Positions 8,284-18,284 of a DNA stretch of 39,473 nucleotides are shown piece by piece (within the stretch, counting starts at the first letter, position 1; every line of letters begins with the position of its first letter). Location of the stretch: positions 1 through 39,473 of the forward strand of contig JABHHN010000034.1 of assembly GCA_018671515.1 (NCBI GenBank), in the 5' to 3' direction. The notes under the pieces are model-generated. The model worked only from the letters and a program-made list of their open reading frames with translations. It did not search any database and was not told the origin of the DNA. This DNA comes from an archaeon. GTDB taxonomy: Archaea; Nanobdellota; Nanobdellia; Woesearchaeales; GW2011-AR15. Position numbers and translations under genes: made by a program.

Positions 8284-11200
8284 ATGAAAAATTGTAAAAA
8301 ATTGTCATTGGATGAATTTCCTGAACCACCAATAAATAAAGATTTTATTAAAAATAAATCTTTTAAACCTATTTTAGAAATTATTGAAGGAAAAAGTGGA
8401 GAATTTGGTAGGATATTTTCTATTATTATGTTTATTTTGATTTTTGCATTCTTATTTTATGGGATATTGCCTGGTCAGGAAAATAAATTTTATAAAGTAT
8501 GTGCAGCAGGTGAAAATTATCTTTGTTATGAAGCAACTTGCACTTATGATAATCAAGATTGTGATACTTCTGTTGGTAATGATGGTTTTTGTGATTCTTG
8601 TACGAGTCAAGGAGGATCTTGGAGTATAGGTGGAGAAGTTGATCCAACTGTATGTTGTGGTGATGATGCAACAGATAATTCTATTATTGAGATACAAGGT
8701 ACAGATGCTTCATCAAAATTTGATGATGCTGCAAATTTATGTTGTGATACATCAACAGATTGCGTAGAAGCAACAATTTGCATTCCTACAGGAACAGTAA
8801 CAGGAATAGGTATTGATGATGGATATTGTAATGCAGGTTCTTGGGAAGGTGGGGATGCAGGTCAAACTCAATGTGAGGGATTAAGTGATATATGGATTTC
8901 AACAGGAATAGGTGGAAATTCTGGTTGCTGCGGTGATGATACAGCAGCAGATGATTTCAATTCTACGGATTCAAATGGTAATAATTTATGCTATAATGGG
9001 ACAGTATTATCAGATGGAAGTGTTTTAGGTTCAATACTTAATGTGAATGGATCAATGTATGATTGTGGTGGAATTGCAGATGATGATTCAGATATTGGAT
9101 TTCATGTTGTAGGACAAAGTTGTACATCTTATGAATCATTGTATTGTCAATCAAATAATTCGTGGAATTCTGATTTTTCAGGTGAATGGGCATGTGATTG
9201 TACAATGGGATCAAGTCCAAGTTATTGGAATTTAGGTGGTGAAACTGCTTCTACTACTTGTTGTGAAATTGATGGTGGAAATAGGGCAACAAGAATTTCA
9301 GATAGTACTATGGATAATGAGTATGTTACTAGTTCTTCTGATGATGCTTGTTGTTCACATATTACTGATTGTGTAAATGGAAGTGATTGTTATGCAAGTC
9401 CTGATATTTCAACAGATATTGATGTAGATGGAGATTTTGATTATTGTAATTCAGGTATATGGTATGATTGTAATACGGATTCAGAATGTAAAACCGGAGA
9501 TCCATGTATTAATAATGAATGTATTGAAATAAATGAATTTATTGAAATATCAAATATTGGTCAGACTGGATTTGACCAAGTAAACCCTGAATATACATCA
9601 ATAAGATCAGTAATTTTACATTTGAATTATTCAAGTTTTGTGAATAAATGTAGATTTATAAATTATGATAATCCTTATGTTTTACCTGTAACTGATAATG
9701 AAAATTGGACAGGTTGGGAAAATTGTGTTTCAACAAAATTTTGGCAATTATCTGAAAGATCAGGATTAAAAACAGTATATTATCAATTGAATTATACAAA
9801 TGGAATTGGCCCAAGTGATATGAAAAATGATAGTATTAATTATAATTTTTCAGGTGCAGGTCTTGATTTATCAACACCAAGTAATGTAGAAATTGATTTT
9901 GGAGGATACACTAACATTAACACTACTTTAAGTGCATCTTGGTCAAAGGCAACAGATTTTGAATCAGATATTTTAAGAATTTTAATATTGTATAATTATT
10001 CAATTTTTCAAAATAATGATTTAATTTTTTCAGATATTATAGATGATCTCTCTTTTAGAAAATCAGGATTTAATTTTTCACATGAAGATAATATCACTAT
10101 TAATATAACTACAATTAATTCAGCAGGTATTCAAAATAATACTAAATCTAATAATTTAGTAATTGATCTTGAACCACCAGGTGCAGTTTCAATTGTATCA
10201 AAACTTTTTAAAAATAGATCAACAAATACTTGGCAATCTCTTGATGAATCAGTATGGACTAATGCGAAACAAGTAAAATTTATTTGGTCAGCTACAGATG
10301 ATTTATCTGGTATAGGTGCTTATAGTTATTTATTGACTGATGTATCCACAAAATATCCAGATGATATACCTGAAGGATCAGTAGGACTTTTTGCAGTTGC
10401 AAATGAGATAACCTTAAATTTAAATTCTGGTCAGAAATATTTTAGAGTTAAAGCAAGAGATGTAGCAGGAAGTTGGGGTCCAAATGCTATTAGTGGTGAA
10501 TCTATATTTAAAATAGATAATACTCATCCTTCAAGACCATTATTAACTAATCAGGAATATAATCCAGATGATCAATCTGTTATATATACATGGTCAGAAT
10601 CAATCGATGAAGAAAGTGATATATCACTTTATCAAATAAATTTAACTGATAATAATGATAATCTATTGGACACTTTTTTTGTTGATGGGAGTGAAACATC
10701 TGGAAAATATAATAGTACATTTGATCAGGAAATTATTATTATAATAGGTGCTAAGAATGGAGCGGGTTTATGGAGATGGTCTAATCAAGAAGATATTGAT
10801 ATAGATACTGAGCCTCCAAAAATATTGTCTACTTCAGAAGGAACAGTCATTGAATCCACATTTTTACTTTATTTAAATACTAATGAAGATACAACATGTT
10901 ATTATACTGAATCAGGTAGAACAAATAAGTTCTTGTATACTAATACAACATATCATGAGGCAAAAGTTACGTATTCAGATGGAAATTATAATTTTTTAGT
11001 AGAATGCTTAGATAATACATTAAATTCAAATACAACAACTTTTGTAGTTAAAGTAAATACAGATGAAGAAGTTACTGAAGTAAATATTCCTTCTTCATTT
11101 ACATCATATGTAAATACATTAACTTTTTTTACACTGAATGTAACAAATTCTACTACTAGATTGGGTGGTATTTCAAGAGAATCTTTTAATGTTGTTTTAG

Positions 11201-11787
11201 ATGAGAATAATATAGATTTTAAAATTGATGAGATAGAAAGTGGACTATATTCAATTGGTATTGAAGGCGTTGAAAATGGAACCTATTCTTTAAAAGTAAA
11301 TGTAAATGGTATAGAAAGCAACATTATGGATCTTGGAATTGAGGATTTATATTTTAACATAATTTATTCAGATAATAGACTTGGAAATATTCTAAATACA
11401 GATAAAATATCTTATGGTGAAATATATAATTTGGATGCAGGGATTGCGTCAGCAAGTGAAACATTCATAAGAGATTCACAAGGATCATTATTTGATGTTA
11501 CAGTTGATTATGATAATTATGCACATATTTTTTTGACTTATGAGATTATTGGAATTGGATCCAAAAACAAAATACTGAAAAAAGATGATTTTTTAAATAA
11601 ACAAAATCCATCTTTTGGGTATTCTATTAATGATTATTTTGTAATTAATCTGATATTGGATTATTATGATTTGGATATAACAACAGATGCAGAAAGGGAA
11701 TTAAAAGGAAAAAATAATCTTTTTATAAAAAAAATAAGGTCCTCATCAGGAAAAAGGACGGTTTATCTTAGTAATGACTTAGAATGA
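8284..11787 (+). CDS. Membrane-anchored Cys/Asp-rich multidomain surface protein, paralog 2
   Basis: This 1167-aa protein lacks a cleavable signal. About 43 N-terminal residues, probably cytosolic, precede one hydrophobic helix (about 44-62), so it is likely a signal-anchored protein with its bulk outside. Residues about 73-415 repeat the Cys-rich module of the upstream protein (GCCGDD, TVCCGDD, DYCNSGIWYDC). The rest follows the same order: a W..WE.C module from about 417, Ig/FnIII-like domains starting near 629, 746 and 842 (with YTNTTYHE), and the C-terminal domain ending in NPSFGYS followed by a K-rich tail. It shares a 4-nt ATGA overlap with the next gene, so the two are translated together. 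The paralogy is plain from motif order; the function is inferred as adhesive or structural. Confidence 0.85.
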   Translation: MKNCKKLSLDEFPEPPINKDFIKNKSFKPILEIIEGKSGEFGRIFSIIMFILIFAFLFYGILPGQENKFYKVCAAGENYLCYEATCTYDNQDCDTSVGNDGFCDSCTSQGGSWSIGGEVDPTVCCGDDATDNSIIEIQGTDASSKFDDAANLCCDTSTDCVEATICIPTGTVTGIGIDDGYCNAGSWEGGDAGQTQCEGLSDIWISTGIGGNSGCCGDDTAADDFNSTDSNGNNLCYNGTVLSDGSVLGSILNVNGSMYDCGGIADDDSDIGFHVVGQSCTSYESLYCQSNNSWNSDFSGEWACDCTMGSSPSYWNLGGETASTTCCEIDGGNRATRISDSTMDNEYVTSSSDDACCSHITDCVNGSDCYASPDISTDIDVDGDFDYCNSGIWYDCNTDSECKTGDPCINNECIEINEFIEISNIGQTGFDQVNPEYTSIRSVILHLNYSSFVNKCRFINYDNPYVLPVTDNENWTGWENCVSTKFWQLSERSGLKTVYYQLNYTNGIGPSDMKNDSINYNFSGAGLDLSTPSNVEIDFGGYTNINTTLSASWSKATDFESDILRILILYNYSIFQNNDLIFSDIIDDLSFRKSGFNFSHEDNITINITTINSAGIQNNTKSNNLVIDLEPPGAVSIVSKLFKNRSTNTWQSLDESVWTNAKQVKFIWSATDDLSGIGAYSYLLTDVSTKYPDDIPEGSVGLFAVANEITLNLNSGQKYFRVKARDVAGSWGPNAISGESIFKIDNTHPSRPLLTNQEYNPDDQSVIYTWSESIDEESDISLYQINLTDNNDNLLDTFFVDGSETSGKYNSTFDQEIIIIIGAKNGAGLWRWSNQEDIDIDTEPPKILSTSEGTVIESTFLLYLNTNEDTTCYYTESGRTNKFLYTNTTYHEAKVTYSDGNYNFLVECLDNTLNSNTTTFVVKVNTDEEVTEVNIPSSFTSYVNTLTFFTLNVTNSTTRLGGISRESFNVVLDENNIDFKIDEIESGLYSIGIEGVENGTYSLKVNVNGIESNIMDLGIEDLYFNIIYSDNRLGNILNTDKISYGEIYNLDAGIASASETFIRDSQGSLFDVTVDYDNYAHIFLTYEIIGIGSKNKILKKDDFLNKQNPSFGYSINDYFVINLILDYYDLDITTDAERELKGKNNLFIKKIRSSSGKRTVYLSNDLE

Positions 11788-14138
11788 AAAAAAAAATAAT
11801 TTTGGGATTATTGTTTTTTATGTTTTTACCTATTGTTTTTGCAAATAATCTGACAATAAATAATATTGGTGAAACTGGATTTTTAAATATTAATCAAGAA
11901 TATACTTCAAAAAAGTTAGTAATTTTGCTTCTTAATTATTCTAATGGTGCAGATATTTGTAGAGCAATAAATCATGATGATGATGCTTCCTTTCCTTCAA
12001 ATTCAAGTTTAAAATGGTCACCATGGGAATCATGTTTTGTTGAAAAATTTTGGGAATTATCTTCTGACTTTGGATTAAAAACTATTTATATGCAAATAAA
12101 TTATACAAATGGTGATAGTTATATTACTAATGATTCAATATATTATAATGGGACTGGAGCAGGTTTGGATATCACAAATCCAAGTTCAGTAATTATTTCT
12201 ATTGAAGATTTTACAAATGATCCTGATAATTTTTTAGCTTCTTGGACAAAAGCTATTGACTATGAGTCAGTAAGCCTTTTAAATATTCCATTAATTTATG
12301 AATATAATTTATATAATTTATCAAATAATCTTAAAAAGACTGGAAGAACTCAAGGACTTAATTATCTTTTTACAAATTTAAGTCTTGAACACAATGAATC
12401 AGTATATCTAAATCTGACAGTAATAAATTCAGCTAGCCTTGAAAATACTACAAATTCAAGTTTATTAACAGTGGATTTAATCAATCCTGAACAACCAGAA
12501 ATATTAAATGCATTGTTTTTGAATAAATCAACAGCTTCTTGGCAAAATATTGTTGAATCAAATTGGATTAGTACAAATGAATTATATATTAATTGGACTG
12601 GGACTGATAATCATTCTTATGTAGATGCTTATAGTTATATAATGGATTTGTCTAAATACTCATCACCTGACGATATTCCTGAAGGTGCAGGTGGAGCTTT
12701 ATCTAATCAAATTGAAACAAATATTTTATTTCCTGGAACTGCTGATTTTTATTTTAAGGTAAAATCAAGAGATGCTGCAGGAAATTGGGGAAATCATACA
12801 AGATTAAATGTAAAAATAGATAATTCAGCACCTACAAAATCGAAGATATTATCAAATACATTAGTTGCTCAAAATAAAACAATTACGTATATTTGGAAAA
12901 ATTCATTTGATGAAGAGAGTGGAATTGCAGGTTATAAAATTAATGTAACAAATAATTATACAGGTTCTAGTAATGTTTATGATACAAATGGTACAACAAC
13001 AAGATATGAATATAGTGTTCTTGCAGATGAAGATAAAGAAAAATATTATGCAATAGTTGGTGCAAAAAATGGTGCTGGTCTTTGGACATGGTCAAATGAA
13101 GATGACACAATAAGTGACACAAAACCACCTGAAATATTGTTTAAAAAACCTAATGGGAATGTTGTGTCAAAAAACCCAATAATTTCCATTTGGACAGATG
13201 AAATTGCTTCATGTAAATATTATTCTGCAACAAGTCCACAGATACCAATGATTTATACAAATACAACATATCATGAGACAAAATTAGGTTTGTCAAATGG
13301 TGCCTATACATTCACTTTAAATTGCACAGATCCATCTGGAAATTCAGGGGCTTCATCTATTTCATTTACAGTAAATACACTCTTAGAAGTAGATGCATTG
13401 AATTTTACTATTCAAAATATAGTATATGAAGGAGAAATAGTATCATTATTGTTAAATATAAATAGTTCAAATAATGGTTTAGGTGATGTTCCAAAAAATG
13501 AAATTGATTTATTTTTGAATTCTGAAAATATTGATTATTCAGTAATTGATATTGGTGATGGTAATTATAATATTTCTTTTATTGCTCCTGTTGATTCTGG
13601 AATTTATCCATTTACTATTACTGTAGATGGAATTACTGAGTCAGGAAATTTAATAGTTGAAGATTTAAAATTTGTTTTTTCATTTGAATCTAATAATTTT
13701 TTATCAACTCAAAATAAGACGAAAATGATATATAATAAATCCTCAGAGGGGATATTTGGCTTTGCATCAACAGATGAAAATTTGATTTTTAGAGATTCAA
13801 ATTGGATGATGAATTTATCAAGTGAAATTACTGAGCCCATAATGTTTTTTTTTACAAAGACAGATAAATATTTTGAAAAGGTGAACCGAATTATAAAAAA
13901 AAATGAATTTTATGAAAGTTCAAATCCATCTTTTGGTTATATTTTTGAAGAAAATTATTTTATTAAAGAGAGATTAAATTATGAAGAAATAGAAATATCG
14001 ACAGATGCGACTTTTTCATTTTATCCTGGTCAATATGAGTTTTTATTAAAAAATTTAAAATCTGATGAAAATGAAAAAGAGGTTTTTATATCTACAAATA
14101 TAGAAGAAAATGAAATTAAAATATATCAATATGGATAA
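11784..14138 (+). CDS. Secreted multidomain surface protein, paralog 3 (no Cys-rich region)
   Basis: This 784-aa protein has a signal peptide likely cut after residue 20 (VFA/N). It begins directly with the module found mid-protein in the two larger paralogs (NNIGETGF, WSPWESC, then KTIYMQINYTNG), so the Cys/Asp-rich N-terminal region is absent. Ig/FnIII-like domains start near 232, 347 and 446, the last holding C..Y and YTNTTYHE, followed by the shared C-terminal domain with NPSFGY. It overlaps the upstream gene by 4 nt (ATGA) and the following pilin-like gene by 8 nt if that gene starts at 14131. The set looks like a tandem duplication with later gain or loss of the N-terminal part. Likely exported; role unknown. 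Confidence 0.85.
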   Translation: MKKKIILGLLFFMFLPIVFANNLTINNIGETGFLNINQEYTSKKLVILLLNYSNGADICRAINHDDDASFPSNSSLKWSPWESCFVEKFWELSSDFGLKTIYMQINYTNGDSYITNDSIYYNGTGAGLDITNPSSVIISIEDFTNDPDNFLASWTKAIDYESVSLLNIPLIYEYNLYNLSNNLKKTGRTQGLNYLFTNLSLEHNESVYLNLTVINSASLENTTNSSLLTVDLINPEQPEILNALFLNKSTASWQNIVESNWISTNELYINWTGTDNHSYVDAYSYIMDLSKYSSPDDIPEGAGGALSNQIETNILFPGTADFYFKVKSRDAAGNWGNHTRLNVKIDNSAPTKSKILSNTLVAQNKTITYIWKNSFDEESGIAGYKINVTNNYTGSSNVYDTNGTTTRYEYSVLADEDKEKYYAIVGAKNGAGLWTWSNEDDTISDTKPPEILFKKPNGNVVSKNPIISIWTDEIASCKYYSATSPQIPMIYTNTTYHETKLGLSNGAYTFTLNCTDPSGNSGASSISFTVNTLLEVDALNFTIQNIVYEGEIVSLLLNINSSNNGLGDVPKNEIDLFLNSENIDYSVIDIGDGNYNISFIAPVDSGIYPFTITVDGITESGNLIVEDLKFVFSFESNNFLSTQNKTKMIYNKSSEGIFGFASTDENLIFRDSNWMMNLSSEITEPIMFFFTKTDKYFEKVNRIIKKNEFYESSNPSFGYIFEENYFIKERLNYEEIEISTDATFSFYPGQYEFLLKNLKSDENEKEVFISTNIEENEIKIYQYG

Positions 14139-14598
14139 AAAAGGGCAGTTTTATATTTTTGCTTCTATAGTTTTATCTACAGTAATTTTTTTTACAGTAA
14201 TAAATAGAATTGTTCTTCAAGATGCAGATAAAGAATTTAATTATGTTTATGAAAATTATATTTATGAAGCAAATAAAGTCATAAATAATGCGGTCTTTTC
14301 ACAATCAAATATATCTAATCAATTTAGCAACTACACATTAGATTTTATTGAATATATAAAATCTAAAAATTCCGATATGGGAATAAGCTATATGTTAATC
14401 TTTCAAAATGATATAAGAATAGTTAATTATTTAAATGGTCCTATCTATTATAATAGACAGTATTTAATTGAAAAAAGTGATCAGAGATTGTTTAGAAATG
14501 CTGGAAATTTTTCAATAGTATATAACAATAGGACATATTATTATGGTTTAGATTCGAGTGAATCAATTCAATTTAAAGCATTGGTGGAAAAAATTTAA
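14131..14598 (+). CDS. Pilin-like protein with class III-type signal
   Basis: The N-terminus MDKKGQFYIFASIVLSTV fits an archaeal prepilin (class III) signal: basic residues, G, then Q and a long hydrophobic helix. Such proteins are cut after the G by a PibD/EppA-type peptidase and assembled into filaments. I chose the ATG at 14131, not the in-frame one at 14110, because it puts KKGQ at the usual distance from the N-terminus and gives a stop/start overlap with the previous gene. The mature part of about 150 residues has no recognised domain. No prepilin peptidase gene is present in this window. Confidence 0.75.
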   Translation: MDKKGQFYIFASIVLSTVIFFTVINRIVLQDADKEFNYVYENYIYEANKVINNAVFSQSNISNQFSNYTLDFIEYIKSKNSDMGISYMLIFQNDIRIVNYLNGPIYYNRQYLIEKSDQRLFRNAGNFSIVYNNRTYYYGLDSSESIQFKALVEKI

Positions 14599-14603
14599 CA
14601 GAT

Positions 14604-15071
14604 ATGAAAATAATTAAAAATTTTAAAAAAAGGGGAATAGCTGCTTTTGTTAGTTGGGTATTAATTATAATGTTTGCTGTAGTTTTAAGTGCAATTATGC
14701 TTCAATGGACAAAAGGTTTTGTCAAAAAACAAGGAGAAGATCTTACAACTAGGGGTGACGTAATGCTTTGTGGTGATACATCGATAAATGTAGATGGGAT
14801 CTGTCAAAATACGCAAACTTTAAATATGAATCTTACGAATAATAATAACTTAGAAATTGATAAATTGAGACTAAGATTTATAGATTTATATGATGCGTCA
14901 GAAGTGAAACAAATTGATTTAAAACTTTCGTCAGGTGAATCTGAAAAGTATTCGGTTTTAAAACAAGGAACAACAAAACAAGTGAAAGTCACTCCAATTG
15001 TTTTGAAAAAAGATAAAGAAATTGTATGTGAAGAAAAAAGTTTTACATTTGAGGAAATAAAACAATGTTAA
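14604..15071 (+). CDS. Archaeal pilin/archaellin-like protein
   Basis: This 155-aa protein opens with KKRGIAAFVSWVLIIMFAVVL, matching the pattern of archaeal type IV pilins and archaellins: a basic stretch, a G at the cleavage point and a hydrophobic assembly helix. Three or four cysteines in the mature part (CGDTSINVDGIC, CEEKSFTFEEIKQC) could form disulfides. It lies 5 nt after the previous pilin-like gene and 3 nt before the next start region. No strong Shine-Dalgarno precedes it, so translational coupling is likely. Confidence 0.75.
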   Translation: MKIIKNFKKRGIAAFVSWVLIIMFAVVLSAIMLQWTKGFVKKQGEDLTTRGDVMLCGDTSINVDGICQNTQTLNMNLTNNNNLEIDKLRLRFIDLYDASEVKQIDLKLSSGESEKYSVLKQGTTKQVKVTPIVLKKDKEIVCEEKSFTFEEIKQC

Positions 15072-15083
15072 GAGGTGAATAAT

Positions 15084-15584
15084 TTGAAAAATTCAAAAAG
15101 AGGTGTGTCTCCTCTTATTGCTACTGTGTTATTAATAGCATTTTCTGTTGCTCTTGGAGCAGTTGTCATGAATTGGGGAAAAGGGTTTATTACTGATCAA
15201 ACAGAATATGTCGATGCAAAAACACAAATTCAGTTGTCTTGCTCTATAGATGTAATAATAGATTTTTTAGAAATAAGTGATTCAAAACAAGTATGTTATA
15301 ATAGTTCAGAAGGAGCTGTATATTTTACAATTGATAATCAAGGTGCATCAAATGTTTCAGGTATAAGTATTCAAGTAATTAATTCAAATAAAGATACTTT
15401 TGGTAATGAGTCAATATATAATTTAGTATCAGGAGCAGCACAAAGATATAGGATAAATGATACAAATATGGGGGTAGCAGAATATGTTGCTTTAACTCCA
15501 ATGATTACTACACCTGGTACAACAACAAGACAAGTTTGTACAAATAATAAAATAATATTAGAAGATCCAGATGCATGTACATAG
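15084..15584 (+). CDS. Archaeal type IV pilin-like protein
   Basis: KNSKRGVSPLIATVLLIAFSVALGAVV is a textbook archaeal prepilin N-terminus (S-K-R-G-V-S-P, with a Pro near the start of the helix); it resembles the widespread archaeal pilin N-terminal domain. I place the start at the TTG at 15084 because GAGGTGA at 15072-15078 makes a Shine-Dalgarno 5 nt away; the GTG at 15075 would lie inside that ribosome-binding site. The mature part has three or four cysteines and an Ig-like composition (YFTIDNQGASNVSGISIQV). It is the most orthodox pilin of the block and the best candidate for a major subunit. Confidence 0.82.
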   Translation: MKNSKRGVSPLIATVLLIAFSVALGAVVMNWGKGFITDQTEYVDAKTQIQLSCSIDVIIDFLEISDSKQVCYNSSEGAVYFTIDNQGASNVSGISIQVINSNKDTFGNESIYNLVSGAAQRYRINDTNMGVAEYVALTPMITTPGTTTRQVCTNNKIILEDPDACT

Positions 15585-15594
15585 GTCAAAATAA

Positions 15595-16002
15595 ATGACA
15601 TTTAAAAAAGGTAATGTGAAACTTAAAATATTATTTTTTTTTGTGTTTTTTGTATCATTTATATTGTTAGCATCTTGGGTTACAAAATTTTATTATCAAA
15701 GTACAGAAATTATTGATGAGGATTTAAAAAGAACATCATGCCAACAATATGATTTTGAGATAAAAGAAATAAAATATGAAAATAAAAATTTAATTTTTGA
15801 AATAAGAAATAATAAATTGACAAGTGAAAAAATAGATATAATTAACATTTTGAGTGGAGAGGGTTTAGTTAGTCAAAAACAAGATACACCTATTGAAGTA
15901 TCTGATTCAAAATTTATTCAAATAAAAGATATTGAATTACAAGATTCAGTTACAATATATATACAAAATTGTCCAGAAAACAATAGAACTTTTACAATAT
16001 GA
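15595..16002 (+). CDS. Small membrane-anchored pseudopilin-like protein
   Basis: This 135-aa protein has a short basic N-terminus (MTFKKGNVKLK), one hydrophobic helix (residues about 12-28) and an exported beta-rich domain with two cysteines. KKGN is an imperfect match to a class III signal, so whether it is processed is uncertain. It lies between clear pilin-like genes and overlaps the next one by 4 nt (ATGA), which argues for a minor-pilin or assembly role. No family was recognised. Confidence 0.65.
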   Translation: MTFKKGNVKLKILFFFVFFVSFILLASWVTKFYYQSTEIIDEDLKRTSCQQYDFEIKEIKYENKNLIFEIRNNKLTSEKIDIINILSGEGLVSQKQDTPIEVSDSKFIQIKDIELQDSVTIYIQNCPENNRTFTI

Positions 16003-16721
16003 AAAGAAAATCTCAAATTTGGGTTTCAGCAGTTTTATATACACTTATTGCTGTACTTGCTTTAGTACTTATTCTTGAAGCTGGACTTCCTATAATGGAG
16101 AGAATGAAAGATAGAGCTACTTTTACTAAAGTAAAAGATATAATGCTTAATTTGGATAAACACATACAAGATGTTGCAAATGAAGGTGAAGGTTCTCAAA
16201 GAATAATTTCTTTAGATGTTAAAGATGGGGAATTATCATTTAACAATAATCAAGTAGTGTGGGAAATGAAGACAAAGCAAAAGATTATTGATCCTAGAAC
16301 AAGTACAAGTATAGGAAATCTTATAATAACCAGTAATGCGAATGTCATAACATATGAAACACCATTATATCATACAATGAGTACAGGAATTGAGAATGAT
16401 ACATTTGAAGTTAGAGTAAATAGAACTGGTTCCAGAACTAACTGGGAAGAGATTAATACTTCCAAAATAATTGATTATATAAGTTATAATGGTGTTAAAA
16501 TGAATGGGACATTTAGTTTTAGTTTGAATAATTTAGCAGGATCTACATTTGGAAATGGTTATACTGAATTGATTCCAGGTGGTAATAGAACAAATTTAGG
16601 TAGGGCTAAAGTGGTTGCTCATATAAATTCATCATTTGCGCAGTATGATCTTGAAATTCTATTGGAAAGTTATTCAGATTTTATATCTACAAAAATTAAG
16701 AATTTTGAAGCAAAAAACTAA
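15999..16721 (+). CDS. Pilin-like protein (KxSQIW class)
   Basis: This 240-aa protein starts MKRKSQIWVSAVLYTLIAVLALVLI. Its hydrophobic N-terminus looks like a class III prepilin with S in place of the usual G before QIW. The rest is a large exported domain with N-x-S/T sequons and no recognised enzyme motif. It overlaps the preceding gene by 4 nt and ends 3 nt before the ATPase start, so it belongs to the same transcription unit. A minor pilin is the best guess; cleavage is uncertain because of the G-to-S change. Confidence 0.7.
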   Translation: MKRKSQIWVSAVLYTLIAVLALVLILEAGLPIMERMKDRATFTKVKDIMLNLDKHIQDVANEGEGSQRIISLDVKDGELSFNNNQVVWEMKTKQKIIDPRTSTSIGNLIITSNANVITYETPLYHTMSTGIENDTFEVRVNRTGSRTNWEEINTSKIIDYISYNGVKMNGTFSFSLNNLAGSTFGNGYTELIPGGNRTNLGRAKVVAHINSSFAQYDLEILLESYSDFISTKIKNFEAKN

Positions 16722-16724
16722 AAA

Positions 16725-18284
16725 ATGGCAGATGAAAGTGGATCAATATTTAAGATAGATACAAGACCTACTATAATTGAATTGCCACCTCTTTCTTCAA
16801 GGATGGAAATAAATGTAAGATATCCACTTATAGCACCATATGCTTATGCTCATGTATTTTGGGATGATGAGCAGAATGAACTTATTTATAATTTAGAAGA
16901 ACCTGCATTGACTCCTGCTGAACATGAAATTCTAAGATTAATACAGCTTGCTCTTGAGGAAATGATAAATATAAGTTATTCTCATGCTAATAAACTTAAT
17001 CTTATAATAAATTATTTGGAGAGAAATGTTCAGGCGATTCTATTGGAATTAGGAACAAAAGTGTCACGTCCAACTTATTTAAAACTGATGTATTATATTT
17101 ATAGAAATTCTGTTGGCTTAAATAATATAGAACCACTTATTCATGATTATTATATTGAAGATATTGAATGTAATGGTCTAAATTTTCCACTATATTTAGT
17201 TCATAGAAAATATGAGAATGTCAGAACAAATATGGTTTATAAATCAATGCAGGAATTAACGGATTTTGTTGAAAAATTAGCACAAAAATGTGGAAGATAT
17301 GTTTCATATGCAAAACCACTTTTAGATGGAACTTTACCAGATGGAAGCAGAGTTAATGCAACATATACTGCAGATGTGACAACAAGAGGACCAACATTTA
17401 CTATAAGGAAGTTTACAAAAGAACCATGGACACCAATTCATCTTATTAAATTTGGTACTGCGTCTGCTAGAGTCTTTGCTTATATTTGGTTGGCTATAGA
17501 ACATCAATCAAATTTTATAGTCATTGGTGAGACTGCTTCTGGAAAAACCTCATTTCTAAATAGTATTTTGACATTTATTCCTCCTGAAGCAAGAGTAGTA
17601 TCTATTGAAGATACAAGAGAATTAAATTTAGCGCATGATAACTGGTTGCCATCTGTTACTAGAGCAGGTTTTGGTATTCCTAATTTAGTTGGAAAAGAAT
17701 ATGGTGAGATTTCATTATTTGATTTATTAAAAGAAAGTTTTAGACAGAATCCAGATTATGTAATTGTTGGAGAAATTAGGGGTGCAGAAGCATTTGTACT
17801 TTTTCAAGGAATGGCATCAGGTCATTCATCATTTGGAACATTTCACGCAGGAAGTGTTCAAACACTAGTTAGAAGACTTGAAACTCCACCTATAAATTTA
17901 TCTCCTTCATTAATAGAAACCCTTGACATAGTGTGTGTAATGACACATAAAAAGGAATTAGATAAAAATTATAGAAGAATGAAAGAATTAGTTGAGATTC
18001 AAGAAGCTTCAAATAATATTGGATCAATTAAATCAAATATGCCATTTACATGGGATCCTGTAAACGATGAAATTAATCAAGTGACACCATTTTATGTATT
18101 ACATAAAATAAGTAAAAATACTGGAACTCCAGTTAAAGAACTTGAAAGAGATATAGCTCAAAGAGAAAAATTACTTACAATGATGGTAGAAAGAGAAGAA
18201 GTTGAATTTAAAGTAGTCAATGAAATTGTTAAAGATTTTTATCTTAGTAAAGAAAAATTATTAGAAAGATATGGGTTATTATGA
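16725..18284 (+). CDS. Type II/IV secretion system ATPase (FlaI/TadA family)
   Basis: This 519-aa cytosolic hexameric ATPase powers pilus or archaellum-like assembly. The Walker A motif GETASGKT lies near residues 268-275, the Walker B/catalytic region DYVIVGEIRGAEAF near 345-358, and the His-box region GHSSFGTFHAGS follows. The N-terminal half (residues 1-240) is typical of the TadA/FlaI N-terminal domain. It follows the pilin-like genes and precedes the two platform proteins, the standard order for such systems. The window lacks archaellum-specific accessory genes such as flaG, flaF or flaH, so an adhesion pilus or secretion filament is more likely than a rotating archaellum. Family identity is very secure. 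Confidence 0.95.
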   Translation: MADESGSIFKIDTRPTIIELPPLSSRMEINVRYPLIAPYAYAHVFWDDEQNELIYNLEEPALTPAEHEILRLIQLALEEMINISYSHANKLNLIINYLERNVQAILLELGTKVSRPTYLKLMYYIYRNSVGLNNIEPLIHDYYIEDIECNGLNFPLYLVHRKYENVRTNMVYKSMQELTDFVEKLAQKCGRYVSYAKPLLDGTLPDGSRVNATYTADVTTRGPTFTIRKFTKEPWTPIHLIKFGTASARVFAYIWLAIEHQSNFIVIGETASGKTSFLNSILTFIPPEARVVSIEDTRELNLAHDNWLPSVTRAGFGIPNLVGKEYGEISLFDLLKESFRQNPDYVIVGEIRGAEAFVLFQGMASGHSSFGTFHAGSVQTLVRRLETPPINLSPSLIETLDIVCVMTHKKELDKNYRRMKELVEIQEASNNIGSIKSNMPFTWDPVNDEINQVTPFYVLHKISKNTGTPVKELERDIAQREKLLTMMVEREEVEFKVVNEIVKDFYLSKEKLLERYGLL

